Under the pieces are notes generated by a model that was not told the DNA's origin, searched no databases, and worked only from the letters and a program-made list of their open reading frames with translations. A stretch of 62,745 bases of DNA, taken from Zobellella denitrificans (GTDB lineage: Bacteria; Pseudomonadota; Gammaproteobacteria; Enterobacterales; Aeromonadaceae). The position numbers and the translations under genes are program-made. Of the stretch, positions 54,882 through 62,745 are shown piece by piece; position 1 is the stretch's first letter; each line of letters opens with the position of its first letter. The stretch spans positions 1 through 62,745 of the forward strand of contig NZ_NMUO01000011.1 in assembly GCF_002237365.1 (NCBI RefSeq), given 5' to 3'.

Positions 54882-55034
54882 AGCAAGCCTTGTCCCCAAT
54901 TTTATTGATTATATGGCTTTGAAAAACGCGCCATTCTAGCACAGTTCCGGCCCGACGGGAGCAGGGAAGCTGGCGGCGACAGGCCGCTTGGTTATAATGG
55001 CCTCCTCAGTGTGCCCGGCTTTAAGGCTTTGACC

Positions 55035-55733
55035 ATGAACGTAGATCAACAGGAAATCGACAAATTCGAGGCCATGGCCTCCCGCTGGTGGGATCCGGAG
55101 GGCGACTTCAAGCCCCTGCACCGGCTCAACCCCCTGCGCCTGGACTGGATAGCCGACAAGGCCGGCGGCCTGTTCGGCAAGCAGGTGATCGACATCGGCT
55201 GCGGCGGCGGCATCCTGAGCGAGAGCATGGCCCGGGAAGGCGCCGAGGTCACCGGGGTGGACATGGGCCGCGAGCCGCTGGCGGTGGCCCGCCTGCATGC
55301 CCTGGAAGCCGGGGTGAGCGTCAATTATCGTCAGGGCACCGCCGAGCAGCTGGCCGCAGAGCAGCCCGGACAGTTCGACCTGGTCACCTGCATGGAAATG
55401 CTGGAGCACGTACCCGAGCCCGCCTCGGTGGTGCAGGCCTGCGCCGAGCTGGCCAAACCCGGCGCCACCCTGGTGTTTTCCACCATCAACCGCAACCCCA
55501 AGGCCTGGCTGCTGATGATAGGGGTGGCCGAGCACCTGCTGAAAATGGTGCCGAAGGGCACCCACGATCATCGCAAGTTCATCACCCCCGCCGAGCTGTG
55601 CACTTATATCGAACGGGCCGGCCTGGTGGTGAAGGACATCAGCGGCGTGGTCTACCGGCCCCTGACCGGCGATTTCAAGCTGAGCCGGGACGCGGACGTC
55701 AACTACATGGTCCACGCCATCAAGCCGGAGTAA
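55035..55733 (+). CDS. ubiG: Ubiquinone biosynthesis O-methyltransferase
   Basis: A SAM methyltransferase doing both O-methylations in ubiquinone synthesis. The 232 residues match UbiG. Motif I is [16 protein letters not shown] (about residues 49-64), then [18 protein letters not shown] and the membrane-binding [36 protein letters not shown] 55035 gives the family start [23 protein letters not shown]. It is divergent from gyrA, as in many gammaproteobacteria, and three bases from the next gene. Confidence 0.96.
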   Translation: MNVDQQEIDKFEAMASRWWDPEGDFKPLHRLNPLRLDWIADKAGGLFGKQVIDIGCGGGILSESMAREGAEVTGVDMGREPLAVARLHALEAGVSVNYRQGTAEQLAAEQPGQFDLVTCMEMLEHVPEPASVVQACAELAKPGATLVFSTINRNPKAWLLMIGVAEHLLKMVPKGTHDHRKFITPAELCTYIERAGLVVKDISGVVYRPLTGDFKLSRDADVNYMVHAIKPE

Positions 55734-55736
55734 GCC

Positions 55737-56414
55737 ATGCAGGTTAAGGCGGTGTTGTTCGATCTCGACGGTACCCTGCTGGACACGGCGGGCGACATGG
55801 GCGCGGCCGCCAACCATGTCATCACCGCCCTGGGACTGCCGCCGCTTTCCGCCGAGGTGCTGAGCCGCACCACCTCGGACGGTGCCTACGCCCTGCTCCA
55901 GGCCGGCATCCACCCGGCGCTGATCGAGCAGCACGGGCTGGAGCAGCTGCGCCGGCGGATGCTGGCCTTTTACGGCGAAAACCTCTGCCGCCATACCCGC
56001 CCCTACGACGGGGTGGCGGAGCTACTCGGCTGGCTCGACCAACGCCGCATTCCCTGGGGGGTGGTCACCAACAAGCCGGCCGCCCTGACCGAGCCGCTGC
56101 TGGCCGGGCTGCCGCTGTTCGCCGGCTGCGGCGTCACCGTCAGCGCCGACACCCTGCCCCAGAAAAAACCGCATCCGGCCCCCCTGCTCCACGCCGCCGG
56201 ACGGCTGGCGGTGGCGGCGGCCCAGTGCGTCTATGTGGGCGACCACAGGCGCGACATAGAAGCGGGCCGGGCCGCCGGCATGGTGACCATCGCCGCCGCC
56301 TGGGGCTATATCTCGGCCGGCGAACACCCGGACGACTGGCGGGCGGACCACCGGCTCGACTCGGTGCCGGCCCTGCAGCACTGGCTGCAAGGCGCATTCG
56401 GCGCCACCTGCTGA
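55737..56414 (+). CDS. HAD-IA phosphatase, MupP/Gph-like
   Basis: A 225-residue HAD phosphatase: motif I FDLDGTLLDT (residues 8-17), motif II VVTNKP, the lysine in QKKPHPAPLL, and motif IV YVGDHRRDIEAGRAAGM. It follows ubiG by three bases, the setting of mupP in pseudomonads, where the product dephosphorylates N-acetylmuramate 6-phosphate for cell-wall recycling. Sequence alone also allows phosphoglycolate phosphatase (gph). The NKP and GDDRRDI-type motifs fit both. Context favours MupP mildly; no amgK/murU is in the window. Confidence 0.8.
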   Translation: MQVKAVLFDLDGTLLDTAGDMGAAANHVITALGLPPLSAEVLSRTTSDGAYALLQAGIHPALIEQHGLEQLRRRMLAFYGENLCRHTRPYDGVAELLGWLDQRRIPWGVVTNKPAALTEPLLAGLPLFAGCGVTVSADTLPQKKPHPAPLLHAAGRLAVAAAQCVYVGDHRRDIEAGRAAGMVTIAAAWGYISAGEHPDDWRADHRLDSVPALQHWLQGAFGATC

Positions 56415-56421
56415 AAGTTCC

Positions 56422-56447
56422 GGCGGGATCCCCAAACGCCTTTTTTT
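56422..56447 (+). terminator. Weak terminator after the HAD phosphatase
   Basis: GGCG/CGCC with inner GG-GATC-CC pairing, followed by seven T (56441-56447). The stem is short but the T-run is convincing. Confidence 0.6.
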
Positions 56448-56568
56448 GCAAGCCAAATTTTTCAAAAAAAGTTTCCTCCCGACCATAAAAACGACAGCCG
56501 CCGGCCAGCGCCAGACTCCCAACGGAGCAGAAGTTAGTGAGTGCAAACCCAAGCCCGAAGATCACAGA

Positions 56569-56577
56569 TTATCCACA
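56569..56577 (+). promoter_or_regulatory. Perfect DnaA box upstream of nrdA
   Basis: TTATCCACA matches the DnaA consensus exactly, 178 bases before the nrdA start. In E. coli DnaA boxes in the nrdAB promoter tie dNTP supply to replication initiation. Confidence 0.75.
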
Positions 56578-56617
56578 AGATTTGCGCGTGGCCGCCGGCT
56601 TGAGAATCGGGGGGTAA

Positions 56618-56696
56618 CCCACTATATTGTGCCCATCCTCAATATCACAACTAGATGTTGTGCTTCCTCCGGTTGCCGACCACACTATATAGGGTG
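56618..56696 (+). promoter_or_regulatory. NrdR-like boxes upstream of nrdA
   Basis: CCCACTATATTGTGCC (56618-56633) and CACACTATATAGGGTG (56681-56696) resemble the NrdR consensus ACACWATATATWGTGT. Between them is a near-perfect inverted repeat CACAAC-TAGAT-GTTGTG (56646-56662). NrdR represses ribonucleotide reductase genes when ATP/dATP load is high. No other gene lies in 56415-56754. Confidence 0.65.
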
Positions 56697-56754
56697 GCTG
56701 GCCGCACGGGTTTTGCCGGAGCAGACACAACACCACTGGGAGAAGGTCCGCCTT

Positions 56755-59031
56755 ATGAACAAACATCTGCTGGTCACCAAACGCTCCGGCGCCAAGGAGC
56801 CCATCGATCTGGACAAGATCCACAGGGTCATCACCTGGGCCGCCGAGGGCCTGGACAATGTCTCCGTCTCCCAGGTGGAGCTGCGCTCCCATATCCAGTT
56901 CTACGACGGCATCCGCACCGAAGACATTCACGAGACCATCATCAAGGCCGCCGCCGATCTGATCTCCGAACAGAGCCCGGACTACCAGTACCTGGCCGCC
57001 CGCCTGGCCATGTTCCACCTGCGCAAGAAGGCCTACGGCCAGTTCGAGCCGCCCCACTTCTACGACCATGTGGTCAGGCTCACCGAGATGGGCAAGTACG
57101 ACCAGCATATCCTGGCCGACTACAGCCGCGAGGAATTCGAGACCCTGAACGCCCGCCTGCACCACGAGCGCGACATGGACTTCTCCTACGCCGCGGTCAA
57201 GCAGCTCGAAGGCAAGTACCTGGTGCAGAACCGGGTCACCGGCGCCATCTACGAAAGCCCCCAGTTCCTGTACATGCTGGTGGCCGCCTGCCTGTTCTCC
57301 AAGTACCCCAAGGCGACCCGGCTGGACTATATCACCCGCTTCTATGACGCGGTGTCCCAGTTCAAGATCTCCCTGCCCACGCCCATCATGTCCGGCGTGC
57401 GCACCCCCACCCGCCAGTTCAGCTCCTGCGTGCTGATCGAGTGCGGCGACAGCCTGGATTCCATCAACGCCACCTCCGGCGCCATCGTGCGCTATGTGTC
57501 CCAGCGCGCCGGCATCGGCATCAACGCCGGCCGCATCCGGGCGCTCGGCAGCCCCATCCGTGGCGGCGAGGCCTTCCACACCGGCTGCATCCCCTTCTAC
57601 AAGCACTTCCAGACCGCGGTCAAATGCTGCTCCCAGGGCGGCGTGCGCGGCGGTGCCGCCACCCTGTTCTACCCCCTGTGGCACCTGGAGGTGGAATCCC
57701 TGCTGGTGCTCAAGAACAACCGCGGCGTGGAAGAGAACCGGGTCCGCCACATGGACTACGGCGTGCAGATCAACCGGCTGATGTACCAGCGCCTGATCAA
57801 GGGCGGCGACATCACCCTGTTCAGCCCCTCCGACGTGCCCGGCCTGTACGACGCCTTCTTCGAGGATCAGGCGAAATTCGAGGAACTGTACGTCAAGTAC
57901 GAAGCCGACGACAGCATCCGCAAGCGCACCGTCAAGGCGCTGGAGCTGTTCTCGCTGATGATGCAGGAACGCGCCGGTACCGGCCGCATCTATATCCAGA
58001 ACGTGGATCACTGCAACACCCACAGCCCCTTCGACCCGGCGGTGGCCCCGGTGCGCCAGAGCAACCTCTGCCTGGAGATCGCCCTGCCCACCAAGCCGCT
58101 GATGGACATCAACGACGAGAACGGCGAAATCGCCCTGTGCACCCTGTCCGCCTTCAACCTGGGCGCCATCGACAGCCTGGACGACCTGGAAGAGCTGGCG
58201 GAGCTCGCGGTACGCGCCCTCGACGCCCTGCTCGACTACCAGGACTACCCGCTGCTGGCCGCCCACAAGGGCTCGATGAACCGCCGGACCCTGGGCATTG
58301 GCGTGATCAACTACGCCTACTACCTGGCCAAGCACGGCGTCAGATATTCCGACGGCAGCGCCATCGGCCTGACCCACAAGACCTTCGAGGCCATCCAGTA
58401 CTACCTGCTGAAGGCCTCGGTGCAGCTGGCCAGGGAGTTCGGGGCCTGCCCGGCCTTCAACGAAACCACCTACGCCCAGGGCATACTGCCCATCGACACC
58501 TACAAGAAGGATCTGGACGGCGTCTGCAGCGAGCCGCTGCACCTGGACTGGGAAAGCCTGCGCGAGGAAATAAAAACCGTGGGCCTGCGCAACAGCACCC
58601 TGACCGCGCTGATGCCCTCCGAGACCTCGAGCCAGATCTCCAACGCCACCAACGGCATAGAGCCGCCCCGAGGCCTGGTGTCGGTCAAGGCCTCCAAGGA
58701 CGGCATCCTCAAGCAGGTGGTGCCCGAGTACGAGCGCCTCAAGGGCCAGTACGAGCTGCTGTGGCAGATGCCCTCCAACGACGGCTACCTGCAGCTGGTG
58801 GGGGTGATGCAGAAGTTCGTGGATCAGGCCATTTCCGCCAACACCAACTACGATCCGGCCCGCTTCGAGGGCGGCCGGGTACCGATGAAGCAGTTGCTGA
58901 AAGACCTGCTCACCGCCTACAAGTTCGGGCTCAAGACCCTGTATTACCACAACACCCGTGACGGTGCGGCAGACGCCCAGAACGACATGCAGGAAGATGA
59001 CGGCTGCGCCGGCGGTGCCTGCAAGATTTAA
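56755..59031 (+). CDS. nrdA: Class Ia ribonucleotide reductase alpha subunit
   Basis: Reduces NDPs to dNDPs aerobically. The 758 residues match E. coli NrdA (761). The ATP-cone begins LLVTKRSGAKEPIDLDKIHRVI. Redox and radical cysteines are in FSSCVLIE, NLCLEIALP and ALCTLSAFNLG; the C-terminal shuttle pair is in DGCAGGACKI. ATG 56755 aligns with MNQNLLVTKRDG of E. coli; GAAGGTCCGCC precedes it, and the frame opening at 56446 is leader. nrdB follows after 120 bases. Confidence 0.97.
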   Translation: MNKHLLVTKRSGAKEPIDLDKIHRVITWAAEGLDNVSVSQVELRSHIQFYDGIRTEDIHETIIKAAADLISEQSPDYQYLAARLAMFHLRKKAYGQFEPPHFYDHVVRLTEMGKYDQHILADYSREEFETLNARLHHERDMDFSYAAVKQLEGKYLVQNRVTGAIYESPQFLYMLVAACLFSKYPKATRLDYITRFYDAVSQFKISLPTPIMSGVRTPTRQFSSCVLIECGDSLDSINATSGAIVRYVSQRAGIGINAGRIRALGSPIRGGEAFHTGCIPFYKHFQTAVKCCSQGGVRGGAATLFYPLWHLEVESLLVLKNNRGVEENRVRHMDYGVQINRLMYQRLIKGGDITLFSPSDVPGLYDAFFEDQAKFEELYVKYEADDSIRKRTVKALELFSLMMQERAGTGRIYIQNVDHCNTHSPFDPAVAPVRQSNLCLEIALPTKPLMDINDENGEIALCTLSAFNLGAIDSLDDLEELAELAVRALDALLDYQDYPLLAAHKGSMNRRTLGIGVINYAYYLAKHGVRYSDGSAIGLTHKTFEAIQYYLLKASVQLAREFGACPAFNETTYAQGILPIDTYKKDLDGVCSEPLHLDWESLREEIKTVGLRNSTLTALMPSETSSQISNATNGIEPPRGLVSVKASKDGILKQVVPEYERLKGQYELLWQMPSNDGYLQLVGVMQKFVDQAISANTNYDPARFEGGRVPMKQLLKDLLTAYKFGLKTLYYHNTRDGAADAQNDMQEDDGCAGGACKI

Positions 59032-59151
59032 GGCAACGTCACACTCAAATAATCCCGGCGAGGGCCACCTCGCCGCTGTGCGCAGCGTCGCTCACTACCG
59101 CCAACGCGGGCTGAGCGGCACTGCGCTCATTGTCTTTGCGGAACGAGAAAA

Positions 59152-60285
59152 ATGTCTTACACCACTTTCAGTCAAGTTCAGAACGATCACATGAAAGAGC
59201 CCATGTTCCTCGGCAACCCGGTGAACGTGGCCCGCTATGACCAGCAGAAATACGAAATTTTTGAGAAGCTGATCGAAAAGCAGCTCTCCTTCTTCTGGCG
59301 TCCGGAAGAGGTGGACGTGTCCCAGGACAGGATCGACTACCAGGCCCTGCCGGATCACGAGAAGCACATCTTTATCAGCAACCTCAAGTACCAGACCCTG
59401 CTCGACTCCATCCAGGGCCGCAGCCCCAACGTGGCCCTGCTGCCGCTGGTGTCATTGCCCGAGCTGGAAACCTGGATCGAGACCTGGGCCTTCTCCGAGA
59501 CCATCCACTCGCGCTCCTATACCCACATCATCCGCAATATCGTCAACGATCCCTCCAAGGTGTTCGACGATATCGTAGCGAACGAACATATCCAGAAGCG
59601 CGCCAGGGACATCGCCGGCTACTACGACGAGCTTATCGAGTACACCAACTTCTATCACCTCTACGGTGAGGGCGAGCACGAGATCAAGGGCCGCAAGGTC
59701 ACCGTCAACCGCTACGAGCTGAAGAAGAAGCTCTACCTGTGCCTGATGTGCGTCAACGCCCTGGAGGCGATCCGCTTCTACGTGAGCTTCGCCTGCTCCT
59801 TCGCCTTTGCCGAGCGCGAGCTGATGGAAGGCAACGCCAAGATCATCAAGCTGATCGCCCGGGACGAGGCCCTGCACCTGACCGGCACCCAGCACATGCT
59901 CAATATCCTGCGCGCCGGCGAGGACGATCCGGAGATGGCCCAGGTGGCCCGCGACTGCGAACAGCAGTGCTTCGAGCTGTTCAAGGCCGCCGCCATCCAG
60001 GAGAAGGAATGGGCCGAATACCTGTTCAAGGACGGCTCCATGATCGGCCTGAACAAGGATATCCTGTGCCAGTACGTGGAATACATCACCAACCTGCGCA
60101 TGCAGGCGGTGGGACTGGCGCCCGCCTTTGAGGGTGCCAAGCAGAACCCTATCCCCTGGATCAACGCCTGGCTGTCGTCCGACAACGTCCAGGTCGCGCC
60201 CCAGGAGGTGGAGGTGAGCTCCTACCTGGTAGGCCAGATTGACTCCCAGGTGAGCCACGACGATCTGGGTGACTTCGAGCTGTGA
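59152..60285 (+). CDS. nrdB: Class Ia ribonucleotide reductase beta subunit
   Basis: Carries the diferric-tyrosyl radical. The 377 residues match E. coli NrdB (376). Iron ligands lie in [39 protein letters not shown] (radical Tyr and His/Glu ligands) and [19 protein letters not shown]. The C-terminal tail ending DDLGDFEL binds NrdA. AACGAGAAAA lies before ATG 59152. The stop overlaps the yfaE start (GTGA). Confidence 0.97.
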   Translation: MSYTTFSQVQNDHMKEPMFLGNPVNVARYDQQKYEIFEKLIEKQLSFFWRPEEVDVSQDRIDYQALPDHEKHIFISNLKYQTLLDSIQGRSPNVALLPLVSLPELETWIETWAFSETIHSRSYTHIIRNIVNDPSKVFDDIVANEHIQKRARDIAGYYDELIEYTNFYHLYGEGEHEIKGRKVTVNRYELKKKLYLCLMCVNALEAIRFYVSFACSFAFAERELMEGNAKIIKLIARDEALHLTGTQHMLNILRAGEDDPEMAQVARDCEQQCFELFKAAAIQEKEWAEYLFKDGSMIGLNKDILCQYVEYITNLRMQAVGLAPAFEGAKQNPIPWINAWLSSDNVQVAPQEVEVSSYLVGQIDSQVSHDDLGDFEL

Positions 60286-60554
60286 GCCGAGTCCGCACCC
60301 GGGAACTGAGCTTCGAACTGCGGGCGGGGGAAACCCTGCTCGAGGGGCTGGAGCGCACCGGCCACGCGGTGGAATACCAGTGCCGCAGCGGCTACTGCGG
60401 CTCCTGTCGCACCGCCCTGCTGGCCGGCCGGGTGGCCTACCATGAAGCCCCCCTCGCCTACCTGGCCGAGGGGGAGATACTGCCCTGCTGCTGCCGGCCG
60501 ACCGAGCCGGTCAGCCTCGATATCCCCCTGCTGGAAATAAAAAAACAGGCCTAG
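60282..60554 (+). CDS. yfaE: YfaE-like [2Fe-2S] ferredoxin
   Basis: A 90-residue plant-type ferredoxin that maintains the NrdB diferric cofactor. Cluster cysteines C34, C39 and C42 are in [10 protein letters not shown], with the fourth in ILPCCCRP. It starts with GTG 60282, overlapping the nrdB stop by four bases, so the order nrdA-nrdB-yfaE is kept and translation is coupled. Its last four bases overlap the stop of the convergent gene. Confidence 0.94.
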   Translation: MSRVRTRELSFELRAGETLLEGLERTGHAVEYQCRSGYCGSCRTALLAGRVAYHEAPLAYLAEGEILPCCCRPTEPVSLDIPLLEIKKQA

Positions 60555-60814
60555 GGCCTGCCCTCTTCCTTCAGCGGGAAGGGGTGCCAGCTCAGCCGGC
60601 CGTTCTGCTCGAAGGACTTTTCCCGCTCGCAGATAAACAGCTGGTCGCCCACGGTGATCACGGATCCCTTCGAATAGCGCTGATCGGCGTAGAAACACAC
60701 CGGCTCCAGCCCCGATGAAATATTCAGCTCCACCGGCGGCCGGGTCGTGATGGGGTTGGCCCCGGCCACGGCACTGAACAGCAGCACTCCCCAGCACAGC
60801 TTTCTTATCATCAT
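60551..60814 (-). CDS. DUF1496-like small secreted protein
   Basis: An 87-residue protein. Signal peptide residues 1-18 (MIRKLCWGVLLFSAVAGA). The mature part has CFYADQRYSKGSVITVGDQLFICER, a two-cysteine core (C40 and C62) like DUF1496 proteins, probably disulphide bonded in the periplasm. Function unknown. AGAGGAAG precedes ATG 60814 (a second ATG at 60811 follows). The convergent four-base overlap with yfaE suggests that both ends are real. Confidence 0.8.
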   Translation of the reverse strand: MMIRKLCWGVLLFSAVAGANPITTRPPVELNISSGLEPVCFYADQRYSKGSVITVGDQLFICEREKSFEQNGRLSWHPFPLKEEGRP

Positions 60815-60885
60815 GGTCAACTTCCTCTTTACCCCGGGTCCGGCACATGGTACCACCGTCCCAGACCCCGTCGACAAGGCCCGAC

Positions 60886-62745
60886 ATGAAAAAATCCCAT
60901 TGGCTGCTATTGCTTGTCCCGATCTTCGCCGCGACCCTCTTCCTCCTGCTGCGCCAGCCGGCCTCGGCGCCGGCCCTGTCGCTGCCGGCACCCGGCGACC
61001 GGCCGGTGGACTACGAGCGGGACATCAGGCCCATCTTCGAGCACAAGTGCATCGCCTGCCACGCCTGCTACGATGCCCCCTGCCAGCTCAAGCTCGCCAG
61101 CCACGAGGGCGTACAGCGGGGCGCCAGCAAGCAGGTGGTCTACGACGGCACCCGCACCCAGGACGCGCCGCCCAACCGCCTTTATGTGGATGCGGAAGGA
61201 ACACCGGCCTGGCGGGAGCGCGGCTTCTTCAGCGTGCTGGACGGCCAGGCCGAGGCCCCCGCCCTGATGGCCCGGATGCTGGCCCTGGGCCATCAGGCCC
61301 CCTGGGCGGCCAACGAACGGCTGCCGGACAGCCTGGACATCTCCATCAAGCGTAACAACCAGTGCGTGAACGCCGACGAGTTCGACGCCTTCGCCGCCAA
61401 GCATCCCCAGGCCGGCATGCCCTTTGCCGTGACCGGGCTGAGCGACGAGGAGTATCAGTTGCTGGTGGACTGGCTGGCCCAGGGGGCAAGGGTGCCCGAG
61501 CAAACCCGGCCCCTGTCCGCCGGCCTGGAGCGGGAAGTCCGCCGCTGGGAGCACTGGCTCAACCGCGATGACAACCGCCACCGGCTGGTGGCCCGCTACC
61601 TGTACGAGCACTGGTTTCTGGCCCACCTGCATTTCGAGGGCGACCAGGATCAGGTGTTCTTCGAGCTGGTGCGCTCCCGCACCCCGCCCGGGGAGCCCAT
61701 CGCGATCATCCCGACCGTACGCCCCACCGACGGTGTGGCGGGGGACTTCTACTACCGGCTGCGGCCCCGGCTGGAAAGCCGGGTGCACAAGACCCATATC
61801 ACCTATCCCCTGAGCGAGGCCAAAATGGCCCGGCTGGAGCAACTGTTCTTCGCGCCGGACTGGACGGTCACCACCCTGCCCGGCTACGGCCCCGAGGCCG
61901 CTGCCAATCCCTTCACCACCTACGCCGCCATCCCCGCCCGGGCCCGCTACCAGTACCTGCTGGACAACGCCGAATACTTCGTGCGCACCTTTATCCGCGG
62001 CCCGGTGTGCCGGGGGCCGATCGCCACCGACGTGATCCGCGATCAGTTCTGGGTGAGCTTCCAGCACCCGCAGCACGACCTCTTCGTGACCGATGCCAAC
62101 CACCGTGCCCGGGTAAAGGCATGGCTGGCCCTGCCCGGGCTGACCTCGGATCTGCTGAGCCTGGGCCCGGACTGGATAGCCCACCGGGACGCCCGCAACC
62201 GCTACCTGACCGCCCGCCAGCAGGACTACGCCCGCACCTATCCCCAGGGGCCATCACTCGATCACCTGTGGGACGGAGACGGCCACAACCAGGACGCCCT
62301 GCTCACCATTTTCCGCCACTACGACAGCGCCAGCGTACTGCGCGGCTGGCAGGGAGACCTGCCCACCACCCTGTGGGTGATGGACTACCCGCTGCTGGAG
62401 CGCACCTACTACGCCCTGGTGGCCAACTTCGACGTCTACGGCAGCGTGGCCCACCAGGCCCAGACCCGGCTCTACTTCGATCTGATCCGCAACGGCGCCG
62501 AGGCCAACCTGCTGCGCTTTTTGCCGCCCCCGGTACGCAACCCGCTGCTGCATAAATGGTATGACAACAGCGCCCGCATCAAGCTGTTCACCACCTATGC
62601 GGACGTGGACGAAAGCACCCCCAGCCGTATCGCGGTGGACACCAGGGCCCCCCTGGCCGACTTCGGCCGCCAGGTGCTCACCACCCTGGCCCCGGTCGCC
62701 GGCCCGCCGGAGCGGCTCAACCGCTGCCGCCGGCAAGCCTGCGCC
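60886..62745 (+). CDS. cti: Fatty acid cis/trans isomerase (5' 620 codons, runs off the window)
   Basis: Periplasmic Cti converts cis to trans unsaturated fatty acids in membrane phospholipids in response to solvent or heat stress. A membrane anchor/signal covers residues 6-23, and a c-type heme motif CIACH (C55, C58, H59) is followed by CYDAPCQLKL, the Cti pattern. Later segments such as RYQYLLDNAEYFVRTFIRGPVCRGPIATDVI and QFWVSFQHPQ are typical. The frame is open to the last base, so about 150 residues are missing if it is of usual length. No strong ribosome site is seen before ATG 60886. It is divergent from the DUF1496 gene with 71 bases between starts. Confidence 0.9.
   Translation, partial: MKKSHWLLLLVPIFAATLFLLLRQPASAPALSLPAPGDRPVDYERDIRPIFEHKCIACHACYDAPCQLKLASHEGVQRGASKQVVYDGTRTQDAPPNRLYVDAEGTPAWRERGFFSVLDGQAEAPALMARMLALGHQAPWAANERLPDSLDISIKRNNQCVNADEFDAFAAKHPQAGMPFAVTGLSDEEYQLLVDWLAQGARVPEQTRPLSAGLEREVRRWEHWLNRDDNRHRLVARYLYEHWFLAHLHFEGDQDQVFFELVRSRTPPGEPIAIIPTVRPTDGVAGDFYYRLRPRLESRVHKTHITYPLSEAKMARLEQLFFAPDWTVTTLPGYGPEAAANPFTTYAAIPARARYQYLLDNAEYFVRTFIRGPVCRGPIATDVIRDQFWVSFQHPQHDLFVTDANHRARVKAWLALPGLTSDLLSLGPDWIAHRDARNRYLTARQQDYARTYPQGPSLDHLWDGDGHNQDALLTIFRHYDSASVLRGWQGDLPTTLWVMDYPLLERTYYALVANFDVYGSVAHQAQTRLYFDLIRNGAEANLLRFLPPPVRNPLLHKWYDNSARIKLFTTYADVDESTPSRIAVDTRAPLADFGRQVLTTLAPVAGPPERLNRCRRQACA

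Overview
The window is one continuous stretch of GC-rich gammaproteobacterial chromosome. Gene content and order (topA-sohB-yciK; seqA/pgm next to ybfF, ybfE-fldA and fur-glnS; a phaB-phaA-phaP-phaC operon; periplasmic nitrate reductase; luxO-luxU; csrD) point to the Aeromonadales, something like Oceanimonas or Zobellella. That genus guess is inference. I saw no prophage, IS element or CRISPR array. Most of the window is core chromosome, and the novelty lies in intergenic RNA and control sites.

1-5.5 kb: nitrate respiration. napF-napD-napA-napG (leftward, napG cut by the window edge) lie behind a perfect FNR box and a NarP-type 7-2-7 repeat. moaA makes the molybdenum cofactor that NapA needs and has a probable Moco-riboswitch leader. 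A NarP-like response regulator is divergent from moaA. 5.5-7.7 kb: a quorum-sensing phosphorelay, luxO-luxU. It is flanked by two gene-less stretches that each end in a strong rightward terminator. One carries a sigma54-like promoter with two LuxO-like motifs. The other encodes an RNA resembling Vibrio Qrr at its 5' part. 7.7-13.8 kb: ybgI, a DUF1853 gene, tRNA-Gly/Cys, ggt, aer, an alkyltransferase-like gene and an unlisted 54-residue ORF.

14-30.7 kb: topA, astB, sohB, yciK, a LysR regulator with a PatB/MalY lyase, a TAXI-type TRAP transporter (receptor plus 860-residue fused permease), tRNA-Ser, an HPP membrane protein, two convergent Tsx/OmpK-like porins (one with a class II CRP promoter), and astE. 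The ast genes are scattered rather than clustered. 30.9-39.7 kb: pgm, seqA, ybfF, a DUF2788 gene, ybfE, fldA, an L,D-transpeptidase, lpp, a DUF4442 gene, fur and glnS.

39.8-48.3 kb: the polyhydroxybutyrate operon, a nearly 800-base gene-free gap, four tandem tRNA-Asn genes behind a strong promoter, csrD, an unknown gene and a MerR regulator. 48.3-56.4 kb: aroA, hisC and serC (leftward), gyrA, then ubiG and a MupP/Gph-like phosphatase. 56.4 kb to the end: nrdA-nrdB-yfaE behind a perfect DnaA box and NrdR-like boxes, a DUF1496 secreted protein, and the first 620 codons of a cis/trans fatty acid isomerase (cti).
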